64,000 bases of DNA from Bathynomus jamesi (GCA_023014485.1 JAJOZX010000482.1:982001-1046000), one strand, 5' to 3'; shown: positions 24,085 to 34,754, numbered from the stretch's first letter. Made by a program: numbers and translations. The notes: generated by a model from the sequence alone, not told the origin.

Positions 24085-25946
24085 ATGGCAGCGAAGCTGC
24101 GCTACCTGATTGCCCCGCAGGAATCGATTGCCGGGTCGCAACTTCCTTCGCAAAAAGAGGTCTTGGCCCTGACGGTCTACAGGATCGACGTCCAGAAGAA
24201 GTCACTTCGAGAGGCCGCCAACCAGGTCGTCGAGCTCGTCACCGAGGTGTGGTCCAAGGCGCGAATCCCCCTCCGCCGGAAGGACCACATCGTCACCAAG
24301 ATTGAGAAGCTCCACAAGGAGTTCAACGATGTGAAGAGGAACAAGGGGCGAGCTGGCGCTCAAGCGAAGCCCCGCTCCAGGCGGGGCACGACGAACATCG
24401 TTTCGGCGGCTGTGGCGTCGTCGCTGGATCGCATGAAGGTGACCGACCGAGGAGCTGTCTACGTCCTGACAGAGGTTGCCCGGTTGCTTGGGCACGACGT
24501 CGCAAGCTCAAAATCAACCGCAGCTCCATCCGCCAACACCGGCGTAGGCACCGCTCCAGGCTCAACATGGCGCTCAAGGAAGAGCTGAGGGCCGGCAATC
24601 TTGTCGTTCACTGGGACGGCAAGCTCATGCAGGACTTGACGAGCAAGGAGCAAGTCGATCGGTTTCCCATCTTGGTCTCCGGTAACGGCACGGTGCAGCT
24701 CCTGGGCGTCCCGAAGCTGCCGAGTGGAACGGGCTCTGAGATGGCCAAGGCCGTCCTCAACGCGTTGGAGGAGTGGGAGCTCACTGAGCGAGTGAGTGGC
24801 TTGTCATTCGATACCACCGTCTCAAACACCGGCCGGAACAACGGAGCGTGCGTCCTCATCGAGCAACACCTCACGAAAGACTTGCTCTACTTCGCGTGCC
24901 GCCATCATGTGCTGGAGCTCCTCCTCGGTGCGGCGTTCATGGCTGTGATGGGCCCCACGTCCGGTCCTGACGTGACCCTCTTCAAGCGTTTTCAGGAGCA
25001 CTGGGATTTCCTGGACAGAAGCCAGTACGAGTCCGGCGCTGCGCACCCCGATGTCACTCCTCTGCTCACCACTGTCGACACGGAGTGGTTTGAGAAGGCG
25101 ATAGTCGAGCGCAAGGACCTGCGCGACGATTACCGTGAGCTGCTCGAGCTCACCCTCCTCTTCGTCGGTCACGTCCCCCCGCGAGGAGTGCGTTTCCGAG
25201 CTCCCGGGCCGATTCACCATGCCCGCTGGATGGCGAAGGCAATCTACGCCTTGAAGGTCTGGATGTTCCGACAGCAGTTCAAACTCACGGCGAGGGAGGA
25301 GAGTGGCCTCCGGAGCATCTGCATCTTCATCTGTCGGGTCTACGCCAAGGCGTGGACGGAGGCTCCGATCGCCGCAACTGCCCCCCGAAATGACTTCGCC
25401 CTCCTCAAGGACCTGCTGGCCTACTCTGACATCAACCATGCGGTGGCCAAGGTGGCGCTGACCAAGTTCCAGAACCACCTCTGGTACCTGTCGGAGGAGC
25501 TGGTGGCGCTGGCGCTGTTCGATCCGGGGATCGCCGTCGATCAGAAGAGGAAGATCATCGCCTCTCTCCACGACCGGGTCGGTGAGGAGTCCCCGGCGAA
25601 GCGGCCCACGCTGCCAAACCGAGTACTCGCCGGGCTTCAGTTGGAAGACCTGGCGTCGTCCAACACACGAGGTTTCTTCGAGAAACTTCGACTGGAGGAC
25701 GGCTTCCTCGAGGTCGACCAGGAGACCTGGCCGAAGCGGGAAGACTTCAAGACAGCGGCGGCACGTGTGGGAGGGCTCGCCGAAATCAACGACCATGCCG
25801 AGCGAGGAGTTGCCCTCGTCCAAGAGTACAACCGGACGCTGACCCACGACGAGGAGCAACTCCAGTTCCTCCTGCAAGTCGTCACTCGCCACTGCTGCCA
25901 GTTTCCGGACTCTCGGAAGCGAACCCTACAGACCCAGGATCGTTAA
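24085..25946 (+). pseudogene. Putative DDE-type transposase of the long-TIR element, copy 2, one frameshift
   Basis: The ATG at 24085 opens a 168-codon frame (LPSQKEVLAL and ARIPLRRKDH blocks match copy 1). A frameshift near 24495-24510 moves the reading into the frame of the 24567-25946 segment, with the homologous LGHD block just upstream. In the numbering of that second frame, candidate active-site residues are D17 in VVHWDGK, D82 in SFDTTVSNTG and the C(2)H-like pair C111/H114 in ACRHH. An acidic residue in AERGVALVQ near the end is a candidate third acid. DDYRELLEL and RWMAKAIYALK are conserved with copy 1. No known superfamily signature was recognised. Only one indel separates it from a complete ~620-aa gene. 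Confidence 0.72.
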
Positions 25947-26138
25947 CCGGGCAACAACTCCGGGGGTAAAAGTTCAAGGTCGATGAGGGAGGGGTAAACG
26001 TTGTCCGATTTAATAAAAAATTCAACTAGAGAGTTTTCTCAACCATTTGAATGATTTCCGGGGGTGGGAGCTGAAACTTCCCAACTTTGAATTTTAAGGA
26101 CCACCCTAATATATATGGTATATAGTTTATTTTTTACT

Positions 26139-26320
26139 TGGGTAAATCTCATCACCCACACAGAGTGATGGGATGTGTGGAGGCAGCATCTTGGGTTAGG
26201 GGATACTCTGTTTTTATACCCCCATTTAAAGAGATTTCTCTGCTGAGCGGTGCCCCCCATAGCACTGTGATGCATGAGAGAATCATTATGTTCACTTGCC
26301 TCATAGACACCTTCAAATGG
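26139..26320 (-). repeat. Dispersed repeat R1, copy 2 (inverted)
   Basis: The reverse complement carries the same ordered blocks as 12250-12425. It again lies next to a TA-rich tract (26107-26135) bordered by a long-TIR element, mirroring the arrangement of copy 1. Confidence 0.75.
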
Positions 26321-27124
26321 GAGACCCTGAATGGGTGTACATTCAAATACTCTATACAGTCCCACCTACTCCTTTTATCTTAATTGTACAGCTTGTATTA
26401 TATTATTCAGGTTATAGTTATATAGATCCATGTAAAACTTCTTATGATGAGATAACCATATGATGTCTACAGTTAGTACAGTAGTGGTATTGATGAATGA
26501 TCTACAAGATCCAAAGTTTTGAAGTTAATGTACAGCTAGTAGATGTGTGACAATCTGCAATTTGTAGAGATCAACTGGATCTTGATTTTCTGTATAGCTG
26601 TATTTGTGGTTTGTATCAACAGTGGAGCCACGGTCCAGGGTTGCCAGACTTTTTTTATCTCATGGGGCCAGATTGAGCATCAAAAAGGGGCCAAACACCA
26701 AATGGCCAAAAATGGGAAGCACTCTGCTAGTAAATTATATGAAAAAGCCTTACCATGCAGTTGTAACTAAACATTGGAATGCATAAAGAGTAGGGGTGTG
26801 CCGGATAGTATTTTTTACTATCCGGCCGGATACCGGATAGCCAGATAATCAAAAAAAATATCTGGCCGGATACCGGATAATATCATTCAAATAATTCATA
26901 ATTTTTTATATTATTATTATTTAGCTATTACTTGACTAATTGACTATACTATCAAATTTTAATCACTATTTGATATAAATTATAGCTATCTTTCAATAAC
27001 TTTACTAATTACCTATATTTTATCCTTTTCAGGATTGTTTCATTGCCTAAATCATATAGCTATATAGCTAGTTAGTATTAGTTACAGGCTTACAGCAATA
27101 TTTTAACATTATTTACCCCCTAAA

Positions 27125-29023
27125 ATGGCTAGTTTTATTTGGAAAATATTTATAATACATGAGACTAATCCAACAATAGCTATTGCTCCCTATGTTCCAA
27201 ACAGATTAAAAGGGGATCAGAGAAATTGGGTGCTAGGTGCTATAGCACAAAACCTTTGCACAATCATGCAAAGATGCTGCATTCAAAAGAATATAAAGAA
27301 GTGTCTCAACTTAACAAATCATCTGAAAATCAAAATCAACCTATAGCGACCACCTCAATGGCTCCGAAGGAGAAAAAATTAGTTGCCATGGAAAAGCAAC
27401 TCACGTTAGAAGAAAGTTTTTCCTTTAAGAAAATATGGGATATAAATGACTCAAAAGCTCAAGATTTACATAAAAAGATAGGATTAATGATGGCATTGGA
27501 CAACCATCCTTTTAGTTTAGTTGAACAAGATGGCTTTATAGGACTGATGGCCCACGTACAGCCAAGGTATTTGCTACCAAATCAAACATATTTTCAGAAA
27601 AAGTCATACCCAAAATCTATGAAGAACTCAAAGAAATTGTTATGAATAAATTGAAAGAAGGGAAATACATTAGCTTCACTTCCGATATTTGGACCTGCTC
27701 TTCTTCAAATGAATCATTCATTTCCTTGTCAGGTCATTGGATCATGAATGACTACACATTGTAATGCAGTATTGCATTCAGCTCATTTTTCAGGATCGCA
27801 TACAGGAATTAATATAGCGGACAAATTGCAATCTATGTGGCAATCATGGAATATTGACAGATCAAGGCATAATATATGGTCAGAGATGGAGCTTCTAACA
27901 TAGCTTTGGGATGTGACCTTGCGGAAATACCTTCTGTTCACTGTTCAATTCATTTGCTACAGCTAGTGGTGAATGATGCATTAATGGCTCAACGATCTAT
28001 AAAAGATCTTTTGGCAAAGTGTCAACGTTTAGTGACACATTTTAACCACTCCCCACTGGCTACTTCTGAATTTAAAGCTCTCCAAACACAACAGGGTCAT
28101 GTTCCTCTTCTATTGGTACAAGATGTTTTAACGCGCTGGAACTCATCTTATTTGATGCTAGAACGTATGGTTAAGTTGAAAAAATTAGTTCAAATATACC
28201 TTGCTGATCATAGTGAATTACTTGTTATTTCATCTAATGAGTGGCACTTGATTGAAAATCTTTTAAAGCTTTTACAGCCATTTTTTAAACTCACCCAAGA
28301 AATGAGTACAGAATATAGTTTACTCTCTACTGTTATCCCAAACATGTGCGCGCTTGAAAGGTTTCTTTCAAAAATTGGCCAGGATGATCAAGGAGTCCAA
28401 ACTACAAAAGATGAACTGTTGAAGTCATTGCAGTCACGATTTTTTGCCAATGAAAGCAATGAAAAAAGAGTGTCTAAATGTCTTAACAAATCGGAAGTAT
28501 GCTCTAGCAACTGTCATTGATCCACGATTTAAATTTTTGTTTTCAAAGATCAACAAAAGGAAAATATTAAGACATGGTTAATTGAAGAAATAAATGAAAT
28601 AAACAACCTAGAGAAAATTAGAGATAAATATTTTGAAGAACAGGCTCACAGCAGCGACGATTCTAATTCTTCTTCCTCCTCAACAGGAAGAAAAAAGGCA
28701 AAGTTTGATGATGATCCACTCTCTGCTTGTTTCAGGGAACTAACACAAGAAAATTCAGAAAAGATACCGGAGAAAAAAGTTTTAAAAAAGCCTGCAAGAT
28801 GGCTTCATTCGCAGAAATAGCAGAGGAAATTGAGCAATATGCAAAAAAAAACATATCAGACAGACGACTATCTCCACTTGAAATTTGGAAAAATGAAGAA
28901 TCCTTTCCATCTCTCAAGAAAATTGCTCTAAAATGGCTAGTGACACCAGCATCTTCAGTTTTCTCAGAAAGAATGTTTTCCGAATACGGAAATATTTTTG
29001 AAGAAAAAAGTACTTTGCCATGA
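27125..29023 (+). pseudogene. ZBED-like hAT transposase (family B, copy 2), frameshifted and interrupted
   Basis: After the ATG at 27125 a frameshift near 27175 leads into a BED finger (CSLCSKQ in the alternative frame, then KPLHNH). Next come EESFSFKKIWDIND, SFTSDIWT (first catalytic acid, about 27680), VRDGASNIALG (second acid), VHCSIHLLQL (C(2)H) and a long intact stretch 27876-28520. The dimerisation motif TPASSVFSERMFS lies at about 28945-28983. The last residues are displaced to 32002 onward by the nested element. Several indels, around 27175, 27640, 27760 and 28500, make it inactive. Confidence 0.88.
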
Positions 29024-31993
29024 CTCCAGATTTGAAAAAATTTACTGGAGCACAGCTCTGAATTTACTTTTTTTCCCCTTACACCACTAGATAGGTTAAT
29101 GATAGTAAACTCTTGAATTGACGACATACCAATTACAAATTGTTTTAGCTAAACATAATAATACAATAATGTACAGTTTATAACTCACCTTAAGTTTATT
29201 TATTCATTGCAGCAGCAACAGTGGACGATGTTAGACCTTGCATGTAGGCATTTGTTGTGAATTTACCACCATGTATGCTTGGCCACTGATCAATGGCTTT
29301 CTGTGTGATCATTACAGCAGATCTAGTGCCTGGAGCTGGACCCTCCTTCACAATTCTGCACAGCTTAGTCAAATGAGATGGCTTAATGGATCCTTTGTGT
29401 TCAACAATGTAACCAAGAATGGAGAATGTCCCTTCAGCTGGTGCTTCACTCCAGGCAGTTGATCCATCTTTATCAAAATGCTTTAATCTCTCTGTGATTC
29501 CTTTCCACAGCTGTTCTATATATTCTGTCAGCCAATTTATCACTGAGTCTTTTGTAAAACTACTTTCAGATCTGGTTCTGGATGGTCTAGCAACTTCAGC
29601 AACCTGGTAGTAATCAGAACGTTTCTTGATGTATTTGTAAACTTCATTTAGGATGTAATCCTCAGCTGTTAGTTCCTTTTGCTGCCCTGTGGTATCATGC
29701 TTAAATTCAGAAACTACATCATTTGCATTTCCTCCATTAGCTAATTTGGAAATTGTTTCCATCACTCTTAACATAACAGTTTTCCCTCCTTCTTTATAAA
29801 ATATATTTTCTACAAATTCTGCACTAACTGTGGTTTTTTGAGCTACTTGCAACATAATCTTTGTTACATAGGAAATCAATACATAGAACTTGGCACTAAT
29901 TTCTTTCTCTTGTGGATGATCAAAAAACACACAATTTTCCACAAATCTGTCAAATTGATCAAATTCGTAATTAACCATGCGAGTATCAGATTTGAGTTTT
30001 GGTCTCTTAAAACCAATGATATTATCAAGAACCATATTGGTATAGTCAAGGCCTGATCTCAGATTTGAAGAGTGATTCTGAATAAAGTCTAAAAGCTCAC
30101 TTAGTTTACAAATTTTCTTCAATGCATCAACGTGGGCTCTGTTCACAAGATGCATTAAGTCCCATCGAAATTTGAAATTTTCTCCAAACAACTTTTTCAT
30201 TTCGTTTTTAAATGGCTCGTTGTCCTTACAAAAAGCCCCATCTCCAACCATTCCAGATACCTTAGATTTAATTGCTTCTTCAGATAGTTTCAAGTGATTA
30301 GGAGACTTCAACACATCAAAAATTTCATTGGCCAAATAAACTCCTGATTTGCTGCGTACTAAATTTATCCCAGCAAGTTTTACAGTCTTATCTTCTTCAC
30401 TCATAACTAATACAACTAGCATGCTTAATCCCAAAATTGTTCCAATGTCAGCTGTTATTGTTACTGAAGTTTGTTCTAAGAACCACTTTACAGTTTGTTC
30501 TTTAAGTTGATTATCTAATAGCTCATGAATTGTCTCGCACGCATGTGTGCTATGATTCAAATTTCCAACCTCACAACCTGACCTATGTAATACAGCTAGA
30601 AGTACTGGATATAGAGCCCATGCAGTGTTTGTTTTCATTATGTAGTATAAGATGTTGCCACATAAGTCTTCTATGCGTTTAGTAGTGTTCCGAGAAGATG
30701 TTTTCATCACTTCATAAACAGCATGCCCTAGATCCTTCTTTTCCACCAATTTGAATGTAGATTTGATCAAATCATTGTTCAGGATTTCTTGTATTGATTT
30801 ACACTTGCTTAAATGGGCTATGGAAATGTCAAATTTGTTGCTTTTTGCTTTATTAGATTTGGATGCAACACTTGAACTTGAAGGCATATTTTGACTCTTC
30901 TCTTTATTAACCACAACAGCTTGGTGAGTTTCTTTTGTTAGGCGCAAAATTGCATTCAATGTCTTCTGGATTTGGGAATTTTCAAATTCCTCTAAAGCAG
31001 TTTTGTTAGTCTGATGTGCAGATTCCTCACTTACCTTTTGTTTCTTAGGTGGAGGAGAAGCACTTTCTTCAGTCTGTGAAACATCTAGTGAAAAAGTTTC
31101 ATTTTCTAGATTAGCAGTTGATGAAGTTGGTTCATTTTTCTGAGGTCTAGCACTAGCACATTTTGTGAACAAACTAAATGACTGCTTTGCCGTATCTCTT
31201 TGCTGCACTTCATCCTGGTATTTCTTTACTGCAATATCTAAGCTGTGGGCCCAAACTCTGGGACCTCTTGTATTGTAACAAATATTTTTTTTGGAATTAA
31301 AATGTTCCTCCCAGTTTTGCTTCTTTGAATATTTGTTCTTGCATTGACCACAAAAGTAACCCCTTTTAACACCCTCACTTTTCTCTCCAACTTCATCAAT
31401 ATTAGGATCCATTATTGATTATTGACTACTGAAAAAATACAAAATAAGTAAAAGTTAGTAAATATAGTATGGTAAAAGTGAGTAAAATTAAGTAAATATA
31501 GTACAATGAAAGTAAGTAAAAGTAAGTGCTTTAAACTTAGTAAAAGTAAGGAAGAGTAAGTAAAAGTAGGTAAGTTAAAGTAAGTAAAAGTAAGTTTAAA
31601 CTTAACTAAACTTTTCAATTCTAGAGTCATGGTGGATTACTTAAAACCGCACAAGTAATTATCTGGCCAATTTATCAAACCTGGCCGAGATCAATGGAAC
31701 ATAGTCCAATCCTGATAATTTTATATTAAAAAAATATACGTTTTAATAAAATTTTAATTATCAAAACATTGAAGCTTAACAAAAAATAAAAATAATTGTT
31801 AAATATGGAATTACCAACTAAACTTAAAATAACTAAATTTGTAATTTAAAAAAATTGGTTTGTACAAGAACGTATACGCAAAAAAATTGCATAACGTCTA
31901 GCGGATGAACAAAACCCAAACCCAAATTTACTTTTTCTCATGGTCAAATTTACTGGAGCAATGCTCCCAAGATCCCAGGAATCTGGAGTCATG
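29019..31993 (-). mobile_element. Complete-looking DNA transposon, 2975 bp, CATGACTCCAG termini, perfect 8-bp target duplication
   Basis: The left end is CATGACTCCAGATT and the right end its complement (...ATCTGGAGTCATG). Identical octamers TACTTTGC flank it at 29011-29018 and 31994-32001. Subterminal direct repeats TTTACTGGAGCA occur about 25-45 bp inside both ends. A single uninterrupted 738-codon gene fills the element. The octamer duplication fits hAT, P and KDZ groups. The CATG start is unlike the CAGGG/TAGGG ends of the other hATs here. Confidence 0.93.
29196..31412 (-). CDS. Intact hAT-like transposase, 738 aa
   Basis: The frame starts at ATG 31412 and has no internal stop. It opens with a compact zinc-binding motif C21-x2-C24-x12-H37-x7-C45. 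A low-complexity Ser/Lys linker follows, with a likely nuclear signal near PPPKKQK. The RNase-H-like core shows D322 in TADIGT within a hydrophobic strand, D391 in GMVGDGAF and H421 in WDLMHLVNRAH, spaced as in hAT/DUF4371 proteins. A late EAPAEGTFSILG segment may supply the catalytic glutamate. I would expect nuclear cut-and-paste transposition of the surrounding element. No canonical hAT dimerisation motif (ERxFS) is visible, so it may be a distinct clade. An intact frame and exact target duplication suggest recent activity. Confidence 0.85.
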   Translation of the reverse strand: MDPNIDEVGEKSEGVKRGYFCGQCKNKYSKKQNWEEHFNSKKNICYNTRGPRVWAHSLDIAVKKYQDEVQQRDTAKQSFSLFTKCASARPQKNEPTSSTANLENETFSLDVSQTEESASPPPKKQKVSEESAHQTNKTALEEFENSQIQKTLNAILRLTKETHQAVVVNKEKSQNMPSSSSVASKSNKAKSNKFDISIAHLSKCKSIQEILNNDLIKSTFKLVEKKDLGHAVYEVMKTSSRNTTKRIEDLCGNILYYIMKTNTAWALYPVLLAVLHRSGCEVGNLNHSTHACETIHELLDNQLKEQTVKWFLEQTSVTITADIGTILGLSMLVVLVMSEEDKTVKLAGINLVRSKSGVYLANEIFDVLKSPNHLKLSEEAIKSKVSGMVGDGAFCKDNEPFKNEMKKLFGENFKFRWDLMHLVNRAHVDALKKICKLSELLDFIQNHSSNLRSGLDYTNMVLDNIIGFKRPKLKSDTRMVNYEFDQFDRFVENCVFFDHPQEKEISAKFYVLISYVTKIMLQVAQKTTVSAEFVENIFYKEGGKTVMLRVMETISKLANGGNANDVVSEFKHDTTGQQKELTAEDYILNEVYKYIKKRSDYYQVAEVARPSRTRSESSFTKDSVINWLTEYIEQLWKGITERLKHFDKDGSTAWSEAPAEGTFSILGYIVEHKGSIKPSHLTKLCRIVKEGPAPGTRSAVMITQKAIDQWPSIHGGKFTTNAYMQGLTSSTVAAAMNK

Positions 31994-32001
31994 TACTTTG
32001 C

Positions 32002-32110
32002 TACCAAAGCGAGGGGAGATGCTTCTTTTTATCCATCACAATGAACAAAAATTTGATTTAAACTTGTGAATCTAGTGTCTTGAACATAGTATTAATTTTT
32101 ATTGTTTAAT
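32002..32110 (+). pseudogene. 3' end of the family-B hAT transposase after the nested insertion
   Basis: Resumes the interrupted C-terminus (LPKRGEMLL-like, matching copy 1 near 7520-7560), ending with a stop near 32067. Confidence 0.6.
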
Positions 32111-33075
32111 GTGAGTTTTTACTTTTTAAGGTTTTGCTATTTTAATAATTTCACTTACCTTACTGGTATATTTGATTAGGCTATATGTTTTATTTTTATA
32201 TCTCAAATCTTAATAAAAGGTTTCACTAATTCATATTTTTTCATATTGTAATTTGCAATATATATAAAAATAAAAAATAAAAATAAAAATTAAAAAGTAA
32301 GGGAAGCTGGGATCTTAGCTGTGTCACACTTTTAGCTGGACCAAACATTTTGCCTTTTTAGCAGTGTTAATATAGTTACATACTAGTAGTGGTACATGCT
32401 ATATTCAACTTTTGCTAGCTAAAGGCTATGCAAGCTAAGATTGGAAAGGGGCGGGCCCAGATGGTATTCCCATTACAAAAAAGACTATCATAAATATCCA
32501 GCTATCCAGCAGGATACTGACATCTATCCGTCCGGATACAGGATACCGGATAATAGCTGTTATCCGGCCGGATACAGGATACCGGATAATAGCTGTTATC
32601 CGGCCGGATATCCTGCCGGATAGTGGTATCTGGCACATCCCTAATAACGAGCAAGTTCATTGAAACTACCATGTTTGAGAACACCTTTCCAAAATTTAGC
32701 ATCATCATCAGGAATAGATTCTGCAAAAACTTCCTCTTCTTTCCAGTTGACAAAGTTAATTTTTCTATATTGTGCCTCTATTTGGTCTAAATAATTGGAA
32801 TTGGGATACATTTGCAAAAAGGGCCAATAAGGGGCCAAGGTTAATATTTGTCTTTTAACCCACTCACACGCGGTTAAAAAGAGTACAATATATTGAATTG
32901 CCATTCAAAACTGACTAAGGAAATATATATCTTACGTTGTGCAAATTTGTTAAAATATACTTTTTTTTAATAAAATATATTTCCTATTTTAGCTATAATA
33001 TACTTTTTTTCATAAAATATTTTTCCTGATTGGGCTATTTTTTCGATACGCTGTGACTTAGTTGGTTGGGTTTTG

Positions 33076-33803
33076 GGTAATGGTTCAGAATAGGGGCACC
33101 ACCTCAATTTTTGTGTTTTTTTCCACCAAAACATGCTAAAACCATTGGTTTCCTGTTATTTAGGATGAATGTGAACCATCACCATTACAGTAAATTATTG
33201 CTTGAAGTGATTTCACCCTCCCAACCCCTACTACAATCTGGGGGGACCACCGTGGGAACCGGGGGTTTTGGGTGGGGGAACACAGCACAAGCAATAATTT
33301 ACTGTAATAGCAATGGTCAGATTTATCCTAAACAACAGGAAACCAATGGTTTTAGCATGTTTTGAAGGAAAAAACACATGTCATGAAACACATCAAAAAC
33401 CATGAGAAAAACCTAACCTAACTAACCTAAAAAATATAAAACCCTATATTGATCAATTTGTGATGTGATCTTTATGGGGGCTCCACCCCCGTACCCCCGA
33501 GACCTAAATTATACAAATTGGACACACTACATTTAAAGGGAGAACACCATGTGAGCTCTACTAGCATCACAGACCAAAGCCATTTTCAAACTGAAGTGAA
33601 TGAACAATACGATAGTAGGGTTGCCAACTCAAAATTTCCTAGATTCATACCCAAAAATAAGTTTTTCATAATTCTCTAATTTCGTTTTTTTGACTATGCG
33701 ACACATGCAATCAATGTATTTTAATGAGAGAAACAACTTTGTCTCTATGGTATTTTTTGAAATTTTGCTTAATTAAGTGGTGCCCATATTCTGAACCATT
33801 ACC
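33076..33803. mobile_element. Non-autonomous inverted-repeat element, 728 bp, perfect 8-bp target duplication
   Basis: Termini GGTAATGGTTCAGAATA and its complement; flanks GGGTTTTG at 33068-33075 and 33804-33811 are identical. A second, inner inverted repeat (arms about 33125-33205 and 33290-33370, containing AACCATTGGTTTCCTGTT) gives it a foldback core. It interrupts an older fragment (33040-33985) that is intact at 38660-38890. No transposase. Confidence 0.88.
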
Positions 33804-33985
33804 GGGTTTTGTTCTGGCTATTTTTTTTTTTCCTAATTGGATTCAGTTCAGTGGTGTTTGTGATAGAATTATGATGTGCCATTCATGCAATTTTGACTTT
33901 GAGAACTTGATTCGTCATGTGCCCTAGAACAAGACAAAGGATTAGATATTTTTATCAATTACAGCGTTATTCTCTAACATAAGAA
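33804..33985 (+). repeat. Older dispersed fragment, partner of 38660-38890
   Basis: The blocks ATTGGATTCAGTT, GTGTTTGTGATAGAATTATGA and TGAGAACTTGATTCGTCATG are shared with 38740-38885. In the partner, a possible reading INYGVILSSLTCQKCD resembles the zinc-ribbon start of ISXO2/Merlin-like transposases. That assignment is weak. Confidence 0.5.
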
Positions 33986-34127
33986 ATTAAGAACATAAGA
34001 AATTTTTATAGTAGGCACACTGGGGGCCACTTCTGCCTATCAAGGTGGCTCCACTATGTAAAAACTACCTGTATATTGGCAACAACCAATTTTTACAAAA
34101 CTAATTAATTATCAATTTAAAACTAAT

Positions 34128-34754
34128 GGTAATTATATAGAAAATGGCGCAACCCGAAGTATGATATAAAAAACATTTTATTAGGTCAATTTCGATGTGC
34201 TGAAGCCAAATCTGTTAACCATTTGGTATGCAAATTACATTTTTACAGATTATAAATAAAATTATAAATTTTTGAAGTTCATTCATTTGCCCATCATTTA
34301 TGTTTTGGTTCCAATAATTTTGCTCCGCGAGTCAAAGTAGTTCTTAACAGAAGCAATTTTATAACCCTTTTAAAATGCGCCCTTTTAATGTTGGTATAGC
34401 AATGGAGTGTGAAGGGTGTTCTGTTAGATACATTGAAGCTATTGTAAAGTTTTACGAAAATGATGAAGAAGCAATTCTATTTTTCCAAAAACATGGTGTT
34501 TTGCTTTCTGAGTTGTCGTGCCCAACGTGTGATTATTTTACTCTTAGGTTAGGTTAGGTTAGTTTTCATGTGCTTGTTAGCCATTTTTTAGGCAAATGCT
34601 TCAAAATAAGAGTAAAATATAAATAATATTTACTCTAATTTGAAGCATTTGCACACCAAATGGTTAACAGATTTGGCTTCAGCACATCGAAATTAACCTA
34701 ATAAAATGTTTTTTACATCATACTTCGGGTTACGCCATTTTCTATATAATTACC
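34128..34754. mobile_element. Inverted-repeat element, 627 bp, flanked by 29-bp direct repeats
   Basis: Arms of about 105 bp (left from GGTAATTATATAGAAAATGG, right its complement) contain near-identical blocks such as CCAAATCTGTTAACCA. The immediate flanks 34098-34126 and 34755-34783 are the same 29-bp AT-rich sequence. A short frame at 34375-34557 (60 aa, with FFQKHGVLLSELSCPTC) resembles the N-terminus of ISXO2/Merlin-type transposases, so this may be a Merlin derivative. Merlin duplications are normally 8-9 bp. Confidence 0.7.

Larger units (their letters stand above)
23570..26106 (+). mobile_element. Unclassified DNA transposon with ~135-bp TIRs (copy 2), 2.5 kb
   Basis: The left terminus GGGTGGTCCTT and the reverse-complemented right terminus match over about 135 bp, sharing the blocks TTTCAGCTCCCACCC, GAGAAAACTCTCTAG and ACCCCTCCCTCAT. 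TA flanks both sides (23568-23569 and 26107-26108). The termini begin GGGTG like copy 1, although the rest of the TIR differs, so these are two subfamilies. Between the TIRs lie a 94-bp triple tandem repeat and one GC-rich transposase gene. Confidence 0.88.
26791..32643 (+). mobile_element. hAT family B, copy 2, hosting another element
   Basis: The left end is TAGGGGTGTGCCGGATAG and the right end ...GTGGTATCTGGCACATCCCTA. Flanking octamers are ATAAAGAG (26783-26790) and ATAACGAG (32644-32651), one mismatch. Subterminal GGCCGGATA motifs recur several times at each end and may be transposase-binding sites. Without the nested 29019-31993 insert it is about 2.9 kb. Confidence 0.92.
26705..32904 (-). 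pseudogene. hAT family A transposase C-terminal remnant, split by hAT family B
   Basis: The minus-strand frame 32904-32644 includes a DDDAKFWKGVLKHGSFNELARY block typical of the region before the hAT dimerisation domain. It resumes beyond the insertion at 26790 with an AFQCLVTTA-like segment, the expected continuation (hydrophobic strand before SNAxVERxFS). The family-B element interrupts exactly between these. The rest is degraded. Confidence 0.65.

Noticed and set aside
24822..25892. Minus-strand frame of 356 aa opposite copy 2
   Set aside because: Shadow of the plus-strand gene; no motif, and the plus frame aligns with copy 1 while this does not.
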